A stretch of DNA of 64,000 nucleotides from Deltaproteobacteria bacterium (GCA_026417175.1 JAOADT010000011.1:1-64000); one strand, 5' to 3'; positions 30,225 through 38,840 are shown, numbered from the stretch's first letter. Program-made: numbers and translations. The notes: generated from the letters alone by a model not told the origin.

Positions 30225-30867
30225 AAACATAAGAAGCAGGGAGTATTACTTCACACCCCGTCTAGACATGATAGACATGATTCCAAAAACGGTAGAAAAA
30301 GTGCTTGATGTGGGGTGCGGGGGAGGATGTACGGGGTTGGCTCTTAAACAAACGAAAAATATCCAGGTGGTGGGCATTGAAATAAGGCATGACATTGCTG
30401 AATTTGCAAAAAAAAGTTATGACCTTGTATTGGTAGGGGATGTAGAAAGAATTGACCTTCCGTTTCCACCCAAATATTTCGACTGTATTATATATGGAGA
30501 CATACTTGAGCACTTGATAGATCCTTGGTCTTTACTTAAAAGACACAACGCTTATTTAAAAACTGGTGGCATCATTCTAGTGAGTATTCCAAATGTTAGA
30601 TACTATAAGGTTTTAAAAAAACTTATTTTTGTTGGTAGATGGGACTACGTGATGGAAGGAATCTTAGACATAGGTCACCTTCGTTTTTTTACCCTTTCGA
30701 ATGCGAAAGAGATGATAGAGGAAGCCGGGTACAGGATTTTAGAAGTGAGAAAAAAGTTTTCTAAAGCCCAGTGGCTTAAACTGCTTAACTTCTGTTTTAT
30801 GGGAACATTAAGCGAGTTTTTGGCAAAACAGTATATTATTTTAGCGGAAAAAGTGCTGGAGGTTTGA
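30217..30867 (+). CDS. Class I SAM-dependent methyltransferase
   Basis: 216 aa. SAM motif KVLDVGCGGGCTGLALKQ, acidic motif VVGIEI and motif IV YGDILEHLIDPWSLLKR of the Methyltransf_11 group. Being between a sugar kinase and glycosyltransferases, it may methylate a glycan or its precursor; that is inference. Overlaps the ROK gene. Confidence 0.85.
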   Translation: MGKNIRSREYYFTPRLDMIDMIPKTVEKVLDVGCGGGCTGLALKQTKNIQVVGIEIRHDIAEFAKKSYDLVLVGDVERIDLPFPPKYFDCIIYGDILEHLIDPWSLLKRHNAYLKTGGIILVSIPNVRYYKVLKKLIFVGRWDYVMEGILDIGHLRFFTLSNAKEMIEEAGYRILEVRKKFSKAQWLKLLNFCFMGTLSEFLAKQYIILAEKVLEV

Positions 30868-30871
30868 CTCC

Positions 30872-31834
30872 TTGCCAAGGGTAACAGTTATTATTCCTAA
30901 TTATAACGGTAAAAGACTTCTATCTATATGTCTCGACTCTTTAAGAACCCAAGAATTCCAGGATTTTTCCGTACTAGTAGTTGATAACGGTTCGACTGAT
31001 AACTCTGTCTGCTTCCTTAGAGAATTCTATCCTGAGGTAAAAGTGATTGAATTGGAAAAAAATTACGGCTTTTCGTACGCGGTAAACAGAGGGATAGAAG
31101 TCTCTACCTCAGAATATGTTGCGCTTCTCAACAATGACATGGAAGTAACTCCCGGCTGGCTGAAAGAAATGATAATAGCCCTTGATGAACATCCTGAGGC
31201 GTCAGCATGTAATCCAAAAGTTTTAAGATACAATGAAAGAAATAGAATAAATGTGCTTGGTATACGTTATAACAGCAATAGCGAAGTAGAAATCATAGGA
31301 GCAGGAAAGGAAGATAATGGCCAGTACCAGGGAATAAAACAAATCTTTGGAGTAAATGCTGGAGCTTCTCTGTATCGGAGAGAAATCTTTAAGGACATTG
31401 GTCTCTTCGATGAAATTTTTTTCGCCTCGTTCGAAGATGTGGACTTGAGTTTTAGGGCCCAACTTGCAGGATACAAGGCCATCTTTGTTCCGACTGCGGT
31501 ATCGTATCACATGATAGGCGCAACTATAAAGAGGAGACGGTATATTCAGACTTATTTGAATAATAGAAATTCACTTCTATGTTTTCTTAAAAATATGCCG
31601 TATGAACTTATGCTTAGAAATCTATGGTCAGTCCTCAGTTACAGACTATCTATGTTTTTGAAAAGAACATTTCTTAACTTTTATAAGGTCAGAACCTATT
31701 ATTTTTTAGCAGGTGTAACCGCCGCTATTACAAGGATTCCGTATGTAATTAAGGCAAGAAAAGAAGTGCAAAAAAAAAGAAGGGTTTCAATTGAATACAT
31801 CGCTTCAATTATGGACAGGGATTTCATAGAATGA
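30872..31834 (+). CDS. Family 2 glycosyltransferase (rhamnosyltransferase-like)
   Basis: 320 aa from TTG 30872, 9 bases after GGAGG. GT-A fold: VTVIIPNYNGKRLLSICLDSLR, VVDNGSTDNSV, LNNDMEVTPGW (metal-binding region) and FDEIFFASFEDVDLSFRAQLAGY with the catalytic ED. This is the WcaA/WbbL-like group adding sugars to LPS or other glycans. Overlaps the kinase gene by ATGA. Confidence 0.9.
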   Translation: MPRVTVIIPNYNGKRLLSICLDSLRTQEFQDFSVLVVDNGSTDNSVCFLREFYPEVKVIELEKNYGFSYAVNRGIEVSTSEYVALLNNDMEVTPGWLKEMIIALDEHPEASACNPKVLRYNERNRINVLGIRYNSNSEVEIIGAGKEDNGQYQGIKQIFGVNAGASLYRREIFKDIGLFDEIFFASFEDVDLSFRAQLAGYKAIFVPTAVSYHMIGATIKRRRYIQTYLNNRNSLLCFLKNMPYELMLRNLWSVLSYRLSMFLKRTFLNFYKVRTYYFLAGVTAAITRIPYVIKARKEVQKKRRVSIEYIASIMDRDFIE

Positions 31835-33225
31835 TACAAAAAACTGTTTGGTTTATTGAGAATAAAGATTTAAGGAATATTTTGGCGAGTCATTGCGGTG
31901 AACCTAAGAGGGGATACAAAATTATAGAATTAAAAGATGGAAGAAAAATCTTCCTCAAGTCTTTTCGAGAAAAGGGGCTTTTAGGATTTATAAGAAACGT
32001 ATTTTTCCCAAGAGGAAAAAAGGAATTTCAGGTATTCAAAAAACTAGCGGACCTTTCCATACCCACCCCTTTAGGTTTTGGATATGGAGTAAGCAGGACA
32101 GGATCATTCTCGGTTTGGGAGTATTTAAGCGGAGAAAGTTATTTAGAAAAGTTTAATACTGTAGGTGATCGCATGCCCCTAATAAAAATGTTAGCCCATT
32201 TTCTCAAGGATTTAAAACTTAAAGGGGTAAGACACGATGATCTTCATCTAGAAAATATAATCATCTCTAATGACCGGCCGGTACTTGTAGATTTGCACAA
32301 AGTCAAAGTAAAGAAGGAAATAAACAGAAAAGAAGAGATATCAAACATTTCCCATGCTTTACATATGGTCTATAATGAGATGAACGAAAAAGAGAAAGAG
32401 ACCTTCTTTAAATTTTACGGTGCAACAGACCTTAGGGAGGCTGTGGAAAGTAAAATTGAGGCTTTAAGAGAACATTGGATAAAAAGAAAAGTTAAAAGAG
32501 CATTTCGTAAAACATCTATCGTGTCCGTGAAAGACTGTTTTAGATTTATCAAAGGATTCGAAGAGATAACTGAAGGAAGATATTTACTTACCTTAAAGAA
32601 GGACAAGAAAGTTGACGTAATAAGATATGAGAACTGTGTAAAGAAGATTTACAAAAGTAAAATGAGATTAAAAAAAGCATGGATAAATAGTGTCGTTCTA
32701 GAGTATATGAAGCTAAAAATAACGCCTCAAATTTTTGCAGCGAGAATCCCAAATTTTTTATCAAAAGGCTTTATTCTTATGGAGGATCTTACTGAAAAAG
32801 GGGAGGAACTGGATAGGTACCTTGATGGAAGGTACGAAAGTCTGAAATACTCGGAAAGAAAATTCTTTTTAAAGAGAATTTCCACTTTCTTTTTAGAAAT
32901 GTTAAAACATGGTGTGTTTCATAGAGATTTGAAAGGATGCAATGTTTTTGTCACAGCTGATAAAACATTTTATCTTCTCGATGTTGAGGATATAGAATTC
33001 AAAAAAGTTGGGATAGAAGACGTTGTTCGCATGCTTACAAAACTGAACAATACTATCCCTAAAAAAATCTATGTTAAAGACCGCTTAAAATTTGTTGCGT
33101 CTCTTAGGACATTTTCTAAAAATGAAAAAAGAGAGATCTGGAAAAGAGTAGCTGAAAAAGCAAAGAGGGAAGAAATTGTATACGAAGGTACGCAAGGATT
33201 AATTAGGGAAAAATGGGAAAGTTAA
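31831..33225 (+). CDS. Protein with two LPS-kinase-type (KdkA/WaaP-like) domains
   Basis: 464 aa. The first half (about 1-215) has the catalytic loop HDDLHLENIII with metal Asp in VLVDLHKV; the second half (about 245-460) has HRDLKGCNVFV and LLDVEDIEF, with a Lys candidate in CVKKIY. Both halves keep the residues needed for phosphotransfer. Single-domain WaaP/KdkA/RIO-like proteins phosphorylate LPS core sugars or Kdo; two in one chain suggests two sites or a regulatory pair. Flanked by GT2 and GT4 genes. Confidence 0.8.
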   Translation: MIQKTVWFIENKDLRNILASHCGEPKRGYKIIELKDGRKIFLKSFREKGLLGFIRNVFFPRGKKEFQVFKKLADLSIPTPLGFGYGVSRTGSFSVWEYLSGESYLEKFNTVGDRMPLIKMLAHFLKDLKLKGVRHDDLHLENIIISNDRPVLVDLHKVKVKKEINRKEEISNISHALHMVYNEMNEKEKETFFKFYGATDLREAVESKIEALREHWIKRKVKRAFRKTSIVSVKDCFRFIKGFEEITEGRYLLTLKKDKKVDVIRYENCVKKIYKSKMRLKKAWINSVVLEYMKLKITPQIFAARIPNFLSKGFILMEDLTEKGEELDRYLDGRYESLKYSERKFFLKRISTFFLEMLKHGVFHRDLKGCNVFVTADKTFYLLDVEDIEFKKVGIEDVVRMLTKLNNTIPKKIYVKDRLKFVASLRTFSKNEKREIWKRVAEKAKREEIVYEGTQGLIREKWES

Positions 33226-34214
33226 AAATCGCATTTTTTATTCAGGGTCAAAATGTGGCAGCGAGTAGACTCCGAGTTCTTCAATATCTTCCACATTTAA
33301 GAGAACTTGACATAGAACCTCTTGTAACAGAGTATCCAAAAAGTATCGTTAGCTGGGTAAGGATGCTAAAGTTGCTCCGGCACCATGACGGAGTATTTTT
33401 TCAGAGAAAGAGACCCCCCCTATTTTTTTTGGCCTTAATCAAGGCAATGCGAAAGAAAGTAATATTTGACTTTGATGATGCAATAATGTTCAAAAACTCA
33501 CTTTCAAAAAATCCATACTCTTTAAGAAGAAAAATGAGTTTCAAAAGGATAATGCGCTTTTCAGATTTGGTTATAGCTGGAAATAGCTTTCTCAGGGAGG
33601 AAGCTTTACGGTACAACAAAAATGTTCAAGTTTTACCTACGCCTATTAACGGCACGAAGTACTATATGAAGCCTCAGAATAGTGGAACTGAGGTCATACT
33701 AGGGTGGATTGGTGGCCATGTAAGTATACACTATCTTGAAAGCTACAAGGAGGTTTGGGAAGAGATAGGGAGACGGTTCAAAAATGTAAGTCTCACAATT
33801 ATATGTGACACTTTTATCCAGACGAATTTCATAAAAATAAATTTTGTTCCCTGGAGTGTAGAGACAGAGGTCGAAGAGCTTTCTAAGATAGACATAGGAA
33901 TTATGCCACTTTTTGAGGACATGTGGTCGAGAGGTAAATGTGGTTTTAAAATAATTCAGTATCTCGGTATGGGCATCCCCTGTGTATGCACACCCGTAGG
34001 AATAAACAGAGATATCGTTCAAGATGGTGTGGAGGGATTCTGGGCAACTACCAAAGAGGAATGGGTTGACAAAATATCAATTCTCGTTCAAGATCCGCAG
34101 TTAAGGAGACAAATGGGAGAAAGAGGAAGACAAAAGGTACTTAGAGATTATACAGTTGAAGTTTGCGCTCCAAAGCTTGCCAGATACATCCAATCCTTAT
34201 TTTTTGGGACTTAA
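33213..34214 (+). CDS. Family 4-like glycosyltransferase
   Basis: 333 aa GT-B fold. IAFFIQGQNVAASRLRVLQYLPHL at the N-terminus, KVIFDFDDAIM mid-way, and the C-terminal nucleotide-sugar part with GIMPLFEDMWSRGKCGFKIIQYLGMGIPCVCTPVG carrying the conserved KxxxYxxxGxP pattern. Likely an LPS or capsule transferase. Overlaps the kinase gene by 13 bases and the convergent receiver gene by 4. Confidence 0.87.
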   Translation: MGKLKIAFFIQGQNVAASRLRVLQYLPHLRELDIEPLVTEYPKSIVSWVRMLKLLRHHDGVFFQRKRPPLFFLALIKAMRKKVIFDFDDAIMFKNSLSKNPYSLRRKMSFKRIMRFSDLVIAGNSFLREEALRYNKNVQVLPTPINGTKYYMKPQNSGTEVILGWIGGHVSIHYLESYKEVWEEIGRRFKNVSLTIICDTFIQTNFIKINFVPWSVETEVEELSKIDIGIMPLFEDMWSRGKCGFKIIQYLGMGIPCVCTPVGINRDIVQDGVEGFWATTKEEWVDKISILVQDPQLRRQMGERGRQKVLRDYTVEVCAPKLARYIQSLFFGT

Positions 34215-34678
34215 TATCCTATCTTTCGTCTCCAATCTGGTTCAAATTCCTCATCAAAGAATTTTTCGAGTTTCTTTAGTATCTTCCTCCATCCGGATTC
34301 ATATTCAGTAGTTAAGACATCTTTTAGAAACGGCACTATCTCTCCTAGTTTGTTCTTTGGTAGGTAAGCCCTTGCCTTCATATCGTAAGATTTTTTCAGC
34401 GAATCTGCATTTAAAGAGTGAGCGGTAAGCATTACAACTTTTAGATTTTTCTTGACTGCCATATCTAGAAGATCGAAACCTCTTACCCCCATTATGTCAA
34501 GTATAACTATGTCATAATCATTTTTCTCAAGCTTTTCTTTTGCCTCTTCGAAAGTAGTCGCTTCATCAAACTGGCAAGTCTCGCACGCATCAAGTATCTC
34601 TTCTTTTAATACTTGTAAGACATCGGGTTCATCGTCTACAGCAAGGATTTTTTTTCCGTCAAGTATGGGCTCCTTCAT
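34211..34678 (-). CDS. Stand-alone response-regulator receiver protein
   Basis: 155 aa. One receiver domain (about 8-125) with acidic pair VDDEPD, Asp in IVILDIMGVRGFD and Lys in AYLPKNKLGE, so phosphorylation is possible. The C-terminal 30 residues are a charged helix without a DNA-binding fold. GAAGGAGGG precedes the ATG. No kinase is adjacent; output unknown. Confidence 0.88.
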   Translation of the reverse strand: MKEPILDGKKILAVDDEPDVLQVLKEEILDACETCQFDEATTFEEAKEKLEKNDYDIVILDIMGVRGFDLLDMAVKKNLKVVMLTAHSLNADSLKKSYDMKARAYLPKNKLGEIVPFLKDVLTTEYESGWRKILKKLEKFFDEEFEPDWRRKIGY

Positions 34679-34721
34679 ACAATCCCTCCTTCTTTTTGAT
34701 CATACAAGCATATAACATAGA

Positions 34722-34733
34722 ATTAGGCCTAAT
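34722..34733. promoter_or_regulatory. 12-bp perfect palindrome at the receiver-gene promoter
   Basis: ATTAGGCCTAAT is its own reverse complement. On the minus strand a TATGAT box lies downstream at a spacing that puts this palindrome over the -35 position of the receiver gene. Its GGCCTAA half-site also occurs in the inverted repeat before the MFS gene. Confidence 0.4.
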
Positions 34734-34738
34734 GTAAA

Positions 34739-35197
34739 TTAAAAGATTACGGATCTGAAGGCAATAACGTTTTTAGCCCAATATGCAGACCTAAGAGTAT
34801 CCACACCCACACCCTTTAATTTCGAGGCATGAATAAACTCCTCTTTACTTATCATTATACCAGCGTGTAACTCTTTTTGAATTTTAAAGAATACTAAATC
34901 TCCAGGAGTCACATTTTCCTTTGAAATTTCCATACCTGTTTTTATGAGTTTTTCTGTGGAAAGCGGTAAAGCGATATTTACACTCCTAAAAACATAGTGA
35001 ATCAGACCACTACAATCAAATGCGTCTGGCCCTTTCCCTCCGAATAAGTAAGGTTTACCTATTAAGGATACAGAAATCTCAACTACCCTGCTCCTTATTT
35101 CTTCCACATTTTTGTATACTCTCACCTTTTTCGGGGCACAGGACGAAAATCCCAAAATGATAATCAAAAAGGTTAAAAAGCAAATGGGTTTCTTCAT
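34739..35197 (-). CDS. NlpC/P60 family lipoprotein peptidase
   Basis: 152 aa. Lipoprotein signal ending in the lipobox LGFSSC (Cys20). The NlpC/P60 domain has Cys in FDCSGLIHYVF, His in LHAGIMIS and a third polar His in FIHASK. Such enzymes cut peptidoglycan stem peptides (Spr/MepS-like). Overlaps the upstream phosphatase gene by 4 bases. Confidence 0.9.
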   Translation of the reverse strand: MKKPICFLTFLIIILGFSSCAPKKVRVYKNVEEIRSRVVEISVSLIGKPYLFGGKGPDAFDCSGLIHYVFRSVNIALPLSTEKLIKTGMEISKENVTPGDLVFFKIQKELHAGIMISKEEFIHASKLKGVGVDTLRSAYWAKNVIAFRSVIF

Positions 35198-35832
35198 TTC
35201 ATATACCTTTCTAATATGGGTATGAGGTCTTTTAGGGTATCACTAAAAATATAGTGCTTTAAAAAAGGTATCGTAGCTTCGTCTGGATTGAATCCGATAG
35301 GCAATCCCACACTCTGAAACATACTAATATCCCCGATGCCATCACCTATGGCTATAGCTTTTTCAGCTTCTATTCCCAGTTCATTTAATATTCTTTTTAC
35401 GACAGCATCCTTTTTATTCTGTTCTACATTTATCCTTATCTCGCCAGTTAAAAAGCCAGAGAGGGCCAAAAGCTCATTAGATTCAGCAAAGTCGATACAT
35501 AACAAGTCCTTTACCCGATTGACAAGAAAGGAAAGGCCGGTAGATATTATACCGGTAGTCAAACCCCATTGTTTAAATGCATTGACCATTTCTTTAGCAC
35601 CAGGAGTCAACGGGATCTCACTTATTATCTTTAAAACCTTTTCCAATGGCAGTCCCTTCCATAATTGAGCATCTCTTTTGCAAAACTCATAATAATCAAT
35701 CTTTCCTTTAAAAAACAGGCTTTGAAAATGTTCTGCCAGATCGTTCCACAGATTGAGCCGTCTGTGAATGTATTCCCAGCTACTTTTTATTGGTGTAAGT
35801 GTCCCGTCACAGTCCAAAAAGACTATCTTCAT
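35194..35832 (-). CDS. HAD-family phosphatase, SerB-like
   Basis: 212 aa from ATG 35832; a GTG at 35838 adds two residues and lies 6 bases after a TATAAA box, so it could be a leaderless start. HAD motif I FLDCDGTLTP, motif II in GIISTGLSF and motif III/IV AIGDGIGDISMF. The cap resembles phosphoserine phosphatase (HAD-IB). Substrate unproven; it is co-transcribed with the NlpC/P60 lipoprotein. Confidence 0.83.
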   Translation of the reverse strand: MKIVFLDCDGTLTPIKSSWEYIHRRLNLWNDLAEHFQSLFFKGKIDYYEFCKRDAQLWKGLPLEKVLKIISEIPLTPGAKEMVNAFKQWGLTTGIISTGLSFLVNRVKDLLCIDFAESNELLALSGFLTGEIRINVEQNKKDAVVKRILNELGIEAEKAIAIGDGIGDISMFQSVGLPIGFNPDEATIPFLKHYIFSDTLKDLIPILERYMK

Positions 35833-35853
35833 GGACACTTGGAATTTATATCA

Positions 35854-35882
35854 TTGAAAAGACAAAAAATCTACCGTAGAAT
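35854..35882 (+). promoter_or_regulatory. Promoter of the 35890 methyltransferase
   Basis: TTGAAA (35854-35859), 17-base spacer, TAGAAT (35877-35882), then 7 bases to the ATG. Near-consensus elements at ideal spacing with no Shine-Dalgarno site predict a leaderless mRNA. Confidence 0.6.
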
Positions 35883-35889
35883 CTTTGAG

Positions 35890-36453
35890 ATGAGCACGGA
35901 CTGGGAAAGAAAATATAGGGAAGGTTTTTATCCTTCGTCAATTGAACCTCATTGGCTTATGCAAAGATTCTGGACTGAAATAAAATTTGGACCCGTGTTA
36001 GAAGTTGCTATTGGCGTTGGAAGGGATTCTCTATTTCTGGCGGAGAGAGGTTACCAAACAATTGGCATTGATATTTCAAAAGAAGCTTTAAAAATGGCAA
36101 AAGAAAAGTTTCTGGAAAAGCACATTAGAAATTTCTTACTCATAAATGGAGATGCATTTCACCTCCCTTTTAGAGAAGAATCATTCGGATGTATAGTTGT
36201 CTTTTACTTTCTTATAAGGGAAAAAATAGATGAATTGAAGAGACTATTGAAACCGAAAGGACTCATCATTTACGAAACATTTTTAAAAAGGCAGAATTTG
36301 GTTGACAGATGGCGTAACCCAGAATATCTATTAGACGATGGAGAGTTGCTTCGTATGTTTATTGACTTTCAATGTGTTTTTTACGAAGAAGGCTTGCTTA
36401 AGATAGGGGGTAAGCAGAAGGCAATTGCGAGATTCGTGGGTAGAAAAGTATGA
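35890..36453 (+). CDS. Class I SAM-dependent methyltransferase, TehB-like
   Basis: 187 aa from ATG 35890. The longer ORF from 35665 reads antisense through the phosphatase gene and is not credible upstream of here. LEVAIGVGRDSLFLAERGYQTIGIDIS is the SAM site; NGDAFHLPFREESF and KPKGLIIYETF follow. Similar to TehB/thiopurine-type methyltransferases; the substrate is open. Coupled to the next gene by ATGA. Confidence 0.85.
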   Translation: MSTDWERKYREGFYPSSIEPHWLMQRFWTEIKFGPVLEVAIGVGRDSLFLAERGYQTIGIDISKEALKMAKEKFLEKHIRNFLLINGDAFHLPFREESFGCIVVFYFLIREKIDELKRLLKPKGLIIYETFLKRQNLVDRWRNPEYLLDDGELLRMFIDFQCVFYEEGLLKIGGKQKAIARFVGRKV

Positions 36454-37061
36454 TCTTAGAATGGGATCCTGAAAGACCGAAGAAGGCCACAACAGAGAAA
36501 ATAAGGGATATTCTCCTTTCGGGAGGGGTTATTGCTTATCCTACGGACACTTTTTATGGTCTTGGGTGTGATTTTTACAACGTGAAGGCCATAAAAAAAC
36601 TATACTACATAAAAAAGATGGATGAAAAAAAAGCAATGAGTCTTATTTGTCGCTCTTTCAAGGAGATAAGCATATATGCCGTAATGAGTGATTATGCTTT
36701 CAAGATAATGAAATCAATCTTACCAGGTCCGTACACAATCGTTTTGAAGGCAAAAAAACTAGTTCCAAAAATCATGATGACTCCCAGAAAAGAAATTGGA
36801 ATAAGAATGCCAGCTAACAAAGTACCTATTGGACTGGCAACGCTTATAGACAGACCTATAATCAATACAAGTGCAAAAATATCTGGAGATGAAGCGCTAT
36901 CTGAACCGAAGGAGATCGAAAAAAAATTTAAGGGTCATATTGATCTAGTAATAGATGGTGGAGTTTTACGGAGTGATCCATCCACGGTTATAAGACTCAT
37001 AGAAGACAAAGTGGAGATTTTAAGAAAAGGAAAAGGGCCTACAGATTTTCTTCCTCTTTAA
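36450..37061 (+). CDS. L-threonylcarbamoyladenylate synthase (Sua5/YciO/YrdC family)
   Basis: 203 aa single YrdC domain. GGVIAYPTDTFYGLGCDF, KAMSLICRSF, GPYTIVLKAK and DRPIINTSAKISGDE mark the family. TsaC/Sua5 makes the threonylcarbamoyl-AMP for t6A37 in tRNA; the YciO subgroup looks alike, so a subgroup is not asserted. 3' end overlaps the convergent fmdB-like gene by 23 bases. Confidence 0.9.
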   Translation: MILEWDPERPKKATTEKIRDILLSGGVIAYPTDTFYGLGCDFYNVKAIKKLYYIKKMDEKKAMSLICRSFKEISIYAVMSDYAFKIMKSILPGPYTIVLKAKKLVPKIMMTPRKEIGIRMPANKVPIGLATLIDRPIINTSAKISGDEALSEPKEIEKKFKGHIDLVIDGGVLRSDPSTVIRLIEDKVEILRKGKGPTDFLPL

Positions 37062-37392
37062 GGTCAGAAGAACTTTCTGCCTCGGAAAGTGCCTCCTCAA
37101 CAGAACCTTCAAAATCTTCCCCAATCTCATCACCAAGCTCTTTTCCCATTCTTCTCATAAACCTTTCAATACTTCTCGGATCCTTCTCATCAAGATCTGA
37201 AAACTTTGAAGGATCTAAAAGACTTTCCATTCTCTTCTCTTCGCTTTTCAATATGGCAACTCTAGAAATCAATTTCTCCACCTGTTTGTTGCCACAAAAT
37301 TTACAATATGGCTCTATAACCTCACTCACTCTTAAAGAGATAAAGCTTGACGTTTTGTTACATAAGTTACATTTGTACTCGTATATGGGCAT
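37039..37392 (-). CDS. FmdB-type zinc ribbon protein
   Basis: 117 aa from the second ATG (37392), 8 bases after GGAGG; the track's first ATG (37398) is only 2 bases from that site. MPIYEYKCNLCNKTSS and CKFCGNK form the FmdB/CxxC zinc ribbon (1-45). The acidic C-terminal part (about 60-117) is low complexity. Role unknown; family members are often called putative regulators. Confidence 0.88.
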   Translation of the reverse strand: MPIYEYKCNLCNKTSSFISLRVSEVIEPYCKFCGNKQVEKLISRVAILKSEEKRMESLLDPSKFSDLDEKDPRSIERFMRRMGKELGDEIGEDFEGSVEEALSEAESSSDLKEEENL

Positions 37393-37419
37393 TTCCATAT
37401 CCTCCGATTTTATCGGAAG

Positions 37420-37445
37420 CGGCCTAAAATATTCGATTTAGGCCG
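37420..37445. promoter_or_regulatory. Inverted repeat, candidate operator of the MFS gene
   Basis: CGGCCTAAA and TTTAGGCCG are perfect 9-base inverted arms around an 8-base spacer. They end 3 bases before a TATAAT and cover the -35 position, where no -35 box is seen. A repressor or activator site is likelier than a terminator, as genes on both sides diverge from here. Confidence 0.5.
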
Positions 37446-37448
37446 TGC

Positions 37449-37454
37449 TATAAT
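37449..37454 (+). promoter_or_regulatory. -10 box of the MFS gene
   Basis: Perfect TATAAT 9 bases before the ATG; no Shine-Dalgarno site is present, so a leaderless transcript is predicted. Confidence 0.5.
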
Positions 37455-37463
37455 TAAGTTACC

Positions 37464-38840
37464 ATGAAAAAAACATCTTCTTCAAATTACAATGTGCTCA
37501 TTTCAGCCACTCTTTCCTCCTTTCTCATACCCCTTTCTTTATCTGCGGTAAACGTGGCTCTTCCTAAAATGGGGAAGGAACTCATAATGACTTCATCAGA
37601 ATTAAGCTGGACAGCAAATTCTTACCTCTTAACATCAGCTACTTTTCTTCTACCATTTGGCAATATGGCAGATATATTTGGAAGAAAAAGAGTCTTTCTT
37701 TTCGGGATGCTCTTATTTACTACGATTTCCCTATTTCTTAGTCTATCGGATTCATCGACGAGTATAATTATTTTTCGAGCACTCCAAGGAATAGGAGGCG
37801 CAATGGTATTTGGTACTGCGGTAGCGCTACTAGCATCTGTATATGAAGAAAACAGAGGGAAAGTGCTGGGTATAAATGCAGCCTCCATTTATCTTGGTCT
37901 TTCTTTAGGACCGTTAGTTGGGGGAATCATCACCGAAAATTTTGGTTGGAGATATGTTTTTGCAATTAAAGTGCCTATAGGGATTATAGTCCTTCTGTTT
38001 ACTTTATTTTCTGTAAAAGAGGAGTGGTATGGAAAGAAAGATGAACAGTTTGATTTTGCAGGGGCTACCTTATATAGTCTCGCCCTTTTTCTTTCGATGT
38101 TAGGTCTTTCCAGAATTCCGAGAATAGAAGGTTTTCTACTAATTTCTGGCGGTATGGTCTTGTTTTTTGTGTTTGGATATAGGAAGCGAATAGGAAAATA
38201 TCAGTTTTTTCCCACCGAGATGATTACGAAAAATAAGACGTTTTTATATTCGAGTTTGGCTGCTCTTATTCATTACGGGTCAACGTATGGACTTTCTTTT
38301 CTATTAAGCCTTTTTTTTCAACACATAAAGGCGTTTTCTGCAGATAAGACAGGTTTAATTCTTATATTTCAATCTGTGGTACAATCCATTCTTTCACCTT
38401 TTGCGGGAAAACTCTCAGACAAGATAGAACCCAGGGTTATCTCTTCTTTAGGCATGGGGTTAACGGCAATCGGAATCTTTTTTCTTTCATTGTGCGGACC
38501 TAGTACGCCCGTCATATGGATTTTACTCTATCTAGCTTTTGTTGGGATTGGTTTTGCATTTTTTATTTCACCGAACACCAACGCTATCATTTCCTCCGTG
38601 GACAAGAGACGTTATGGTGTTGCTTCTTCTGTGGTGGCCACCACGAGACTTGTAGGACAGTCCATAAGTATGAGTCTTATTATGATCGTTTTTTCTATAA
38701 AAATTGGCGAAAGACCCATAGATCAAGTTGTTTATTTGCAGTTTATGCAATCTTACAAGGCCATACTTGTTGCTTACTTTCTTATGTGTGTATTAGGCAT
38801 TTATATCTCTATTAAACGAGGAAGACTCAGAACTCTTTGA
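37464..38840 (+). CDS. MFS drug-resistance type transporter (DHA2, 14-TM family)
   Basis: 458 aa, about 14 hydrophobic spans. LPFGNMADIFGRKRVFLFGMLL is the MFS motif A; RALQGIGGAMVFGTAVALLAS and GLSLGPLVGGIITENFGWRYVF (motif C region) place it among proton antiporters such as EmrB. Substrate unknown. The inverted repeat in its promoter suggests control by a ligand-sensing regulator encoded elsewhere. Confidence 0.9.
   Translation: MKKTSSSNYNVLISATLSSFLIPLSLSAVNVALPKMGKELIMTSSELSWTANSYLLTSATFLLPFGNMADIFGRKRVFLFGMLLFTTISLFLSLSDSSTSIIIFRALQGIGGAMVFGTAVALLASVYEENRGKVLGINAASIYLGLSLGPLVGGIITENFGWRYVFAIKVPIGIIVLLFTLFSVKEEWYGKKDEQFDFAGATLYSLALFLSMLGLSRIPRIEGFLLISGGMVLFFVFGYRKRIGKYQFFPTEMITKNKTFLYSSLAALIHYGSTYGLSFLLSLFFQHIKAFSADKTGLILIFQSVVQSILSPFAGKLSDKIEPRVISSLGMGLTAIGIFFLSLCGPSTPVIWILLYLAFVGIGFAFFISPNTNAIISSVDKRRYGVASSVVATTRLVGQSISMSLIMIVFSIKIGERPIDQVVYLQFMQSYKAILVAYFLMCVLGIYISIKRGRLRTL

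Noticed and set aside
31770-31778. A9 run near the end of the GT2 gene as a frameshift
   Set aside because: The frame continues to a stop that overlaps the next gene by ATGA, the normal arrangement here.
29286-34214. Horizontally acquired glycan island
   Set aside because: Base and codon use look like the neighbours, and there are no integrase, tRNA or repeat boundaries.
35665-35889. N-terminal extension of the methyltransferase ORF
   Set aside because: It runs antisense through the well-supported HAD phosphatase gene; ATG 35890 has its own promoter and starts the family-like sequence.
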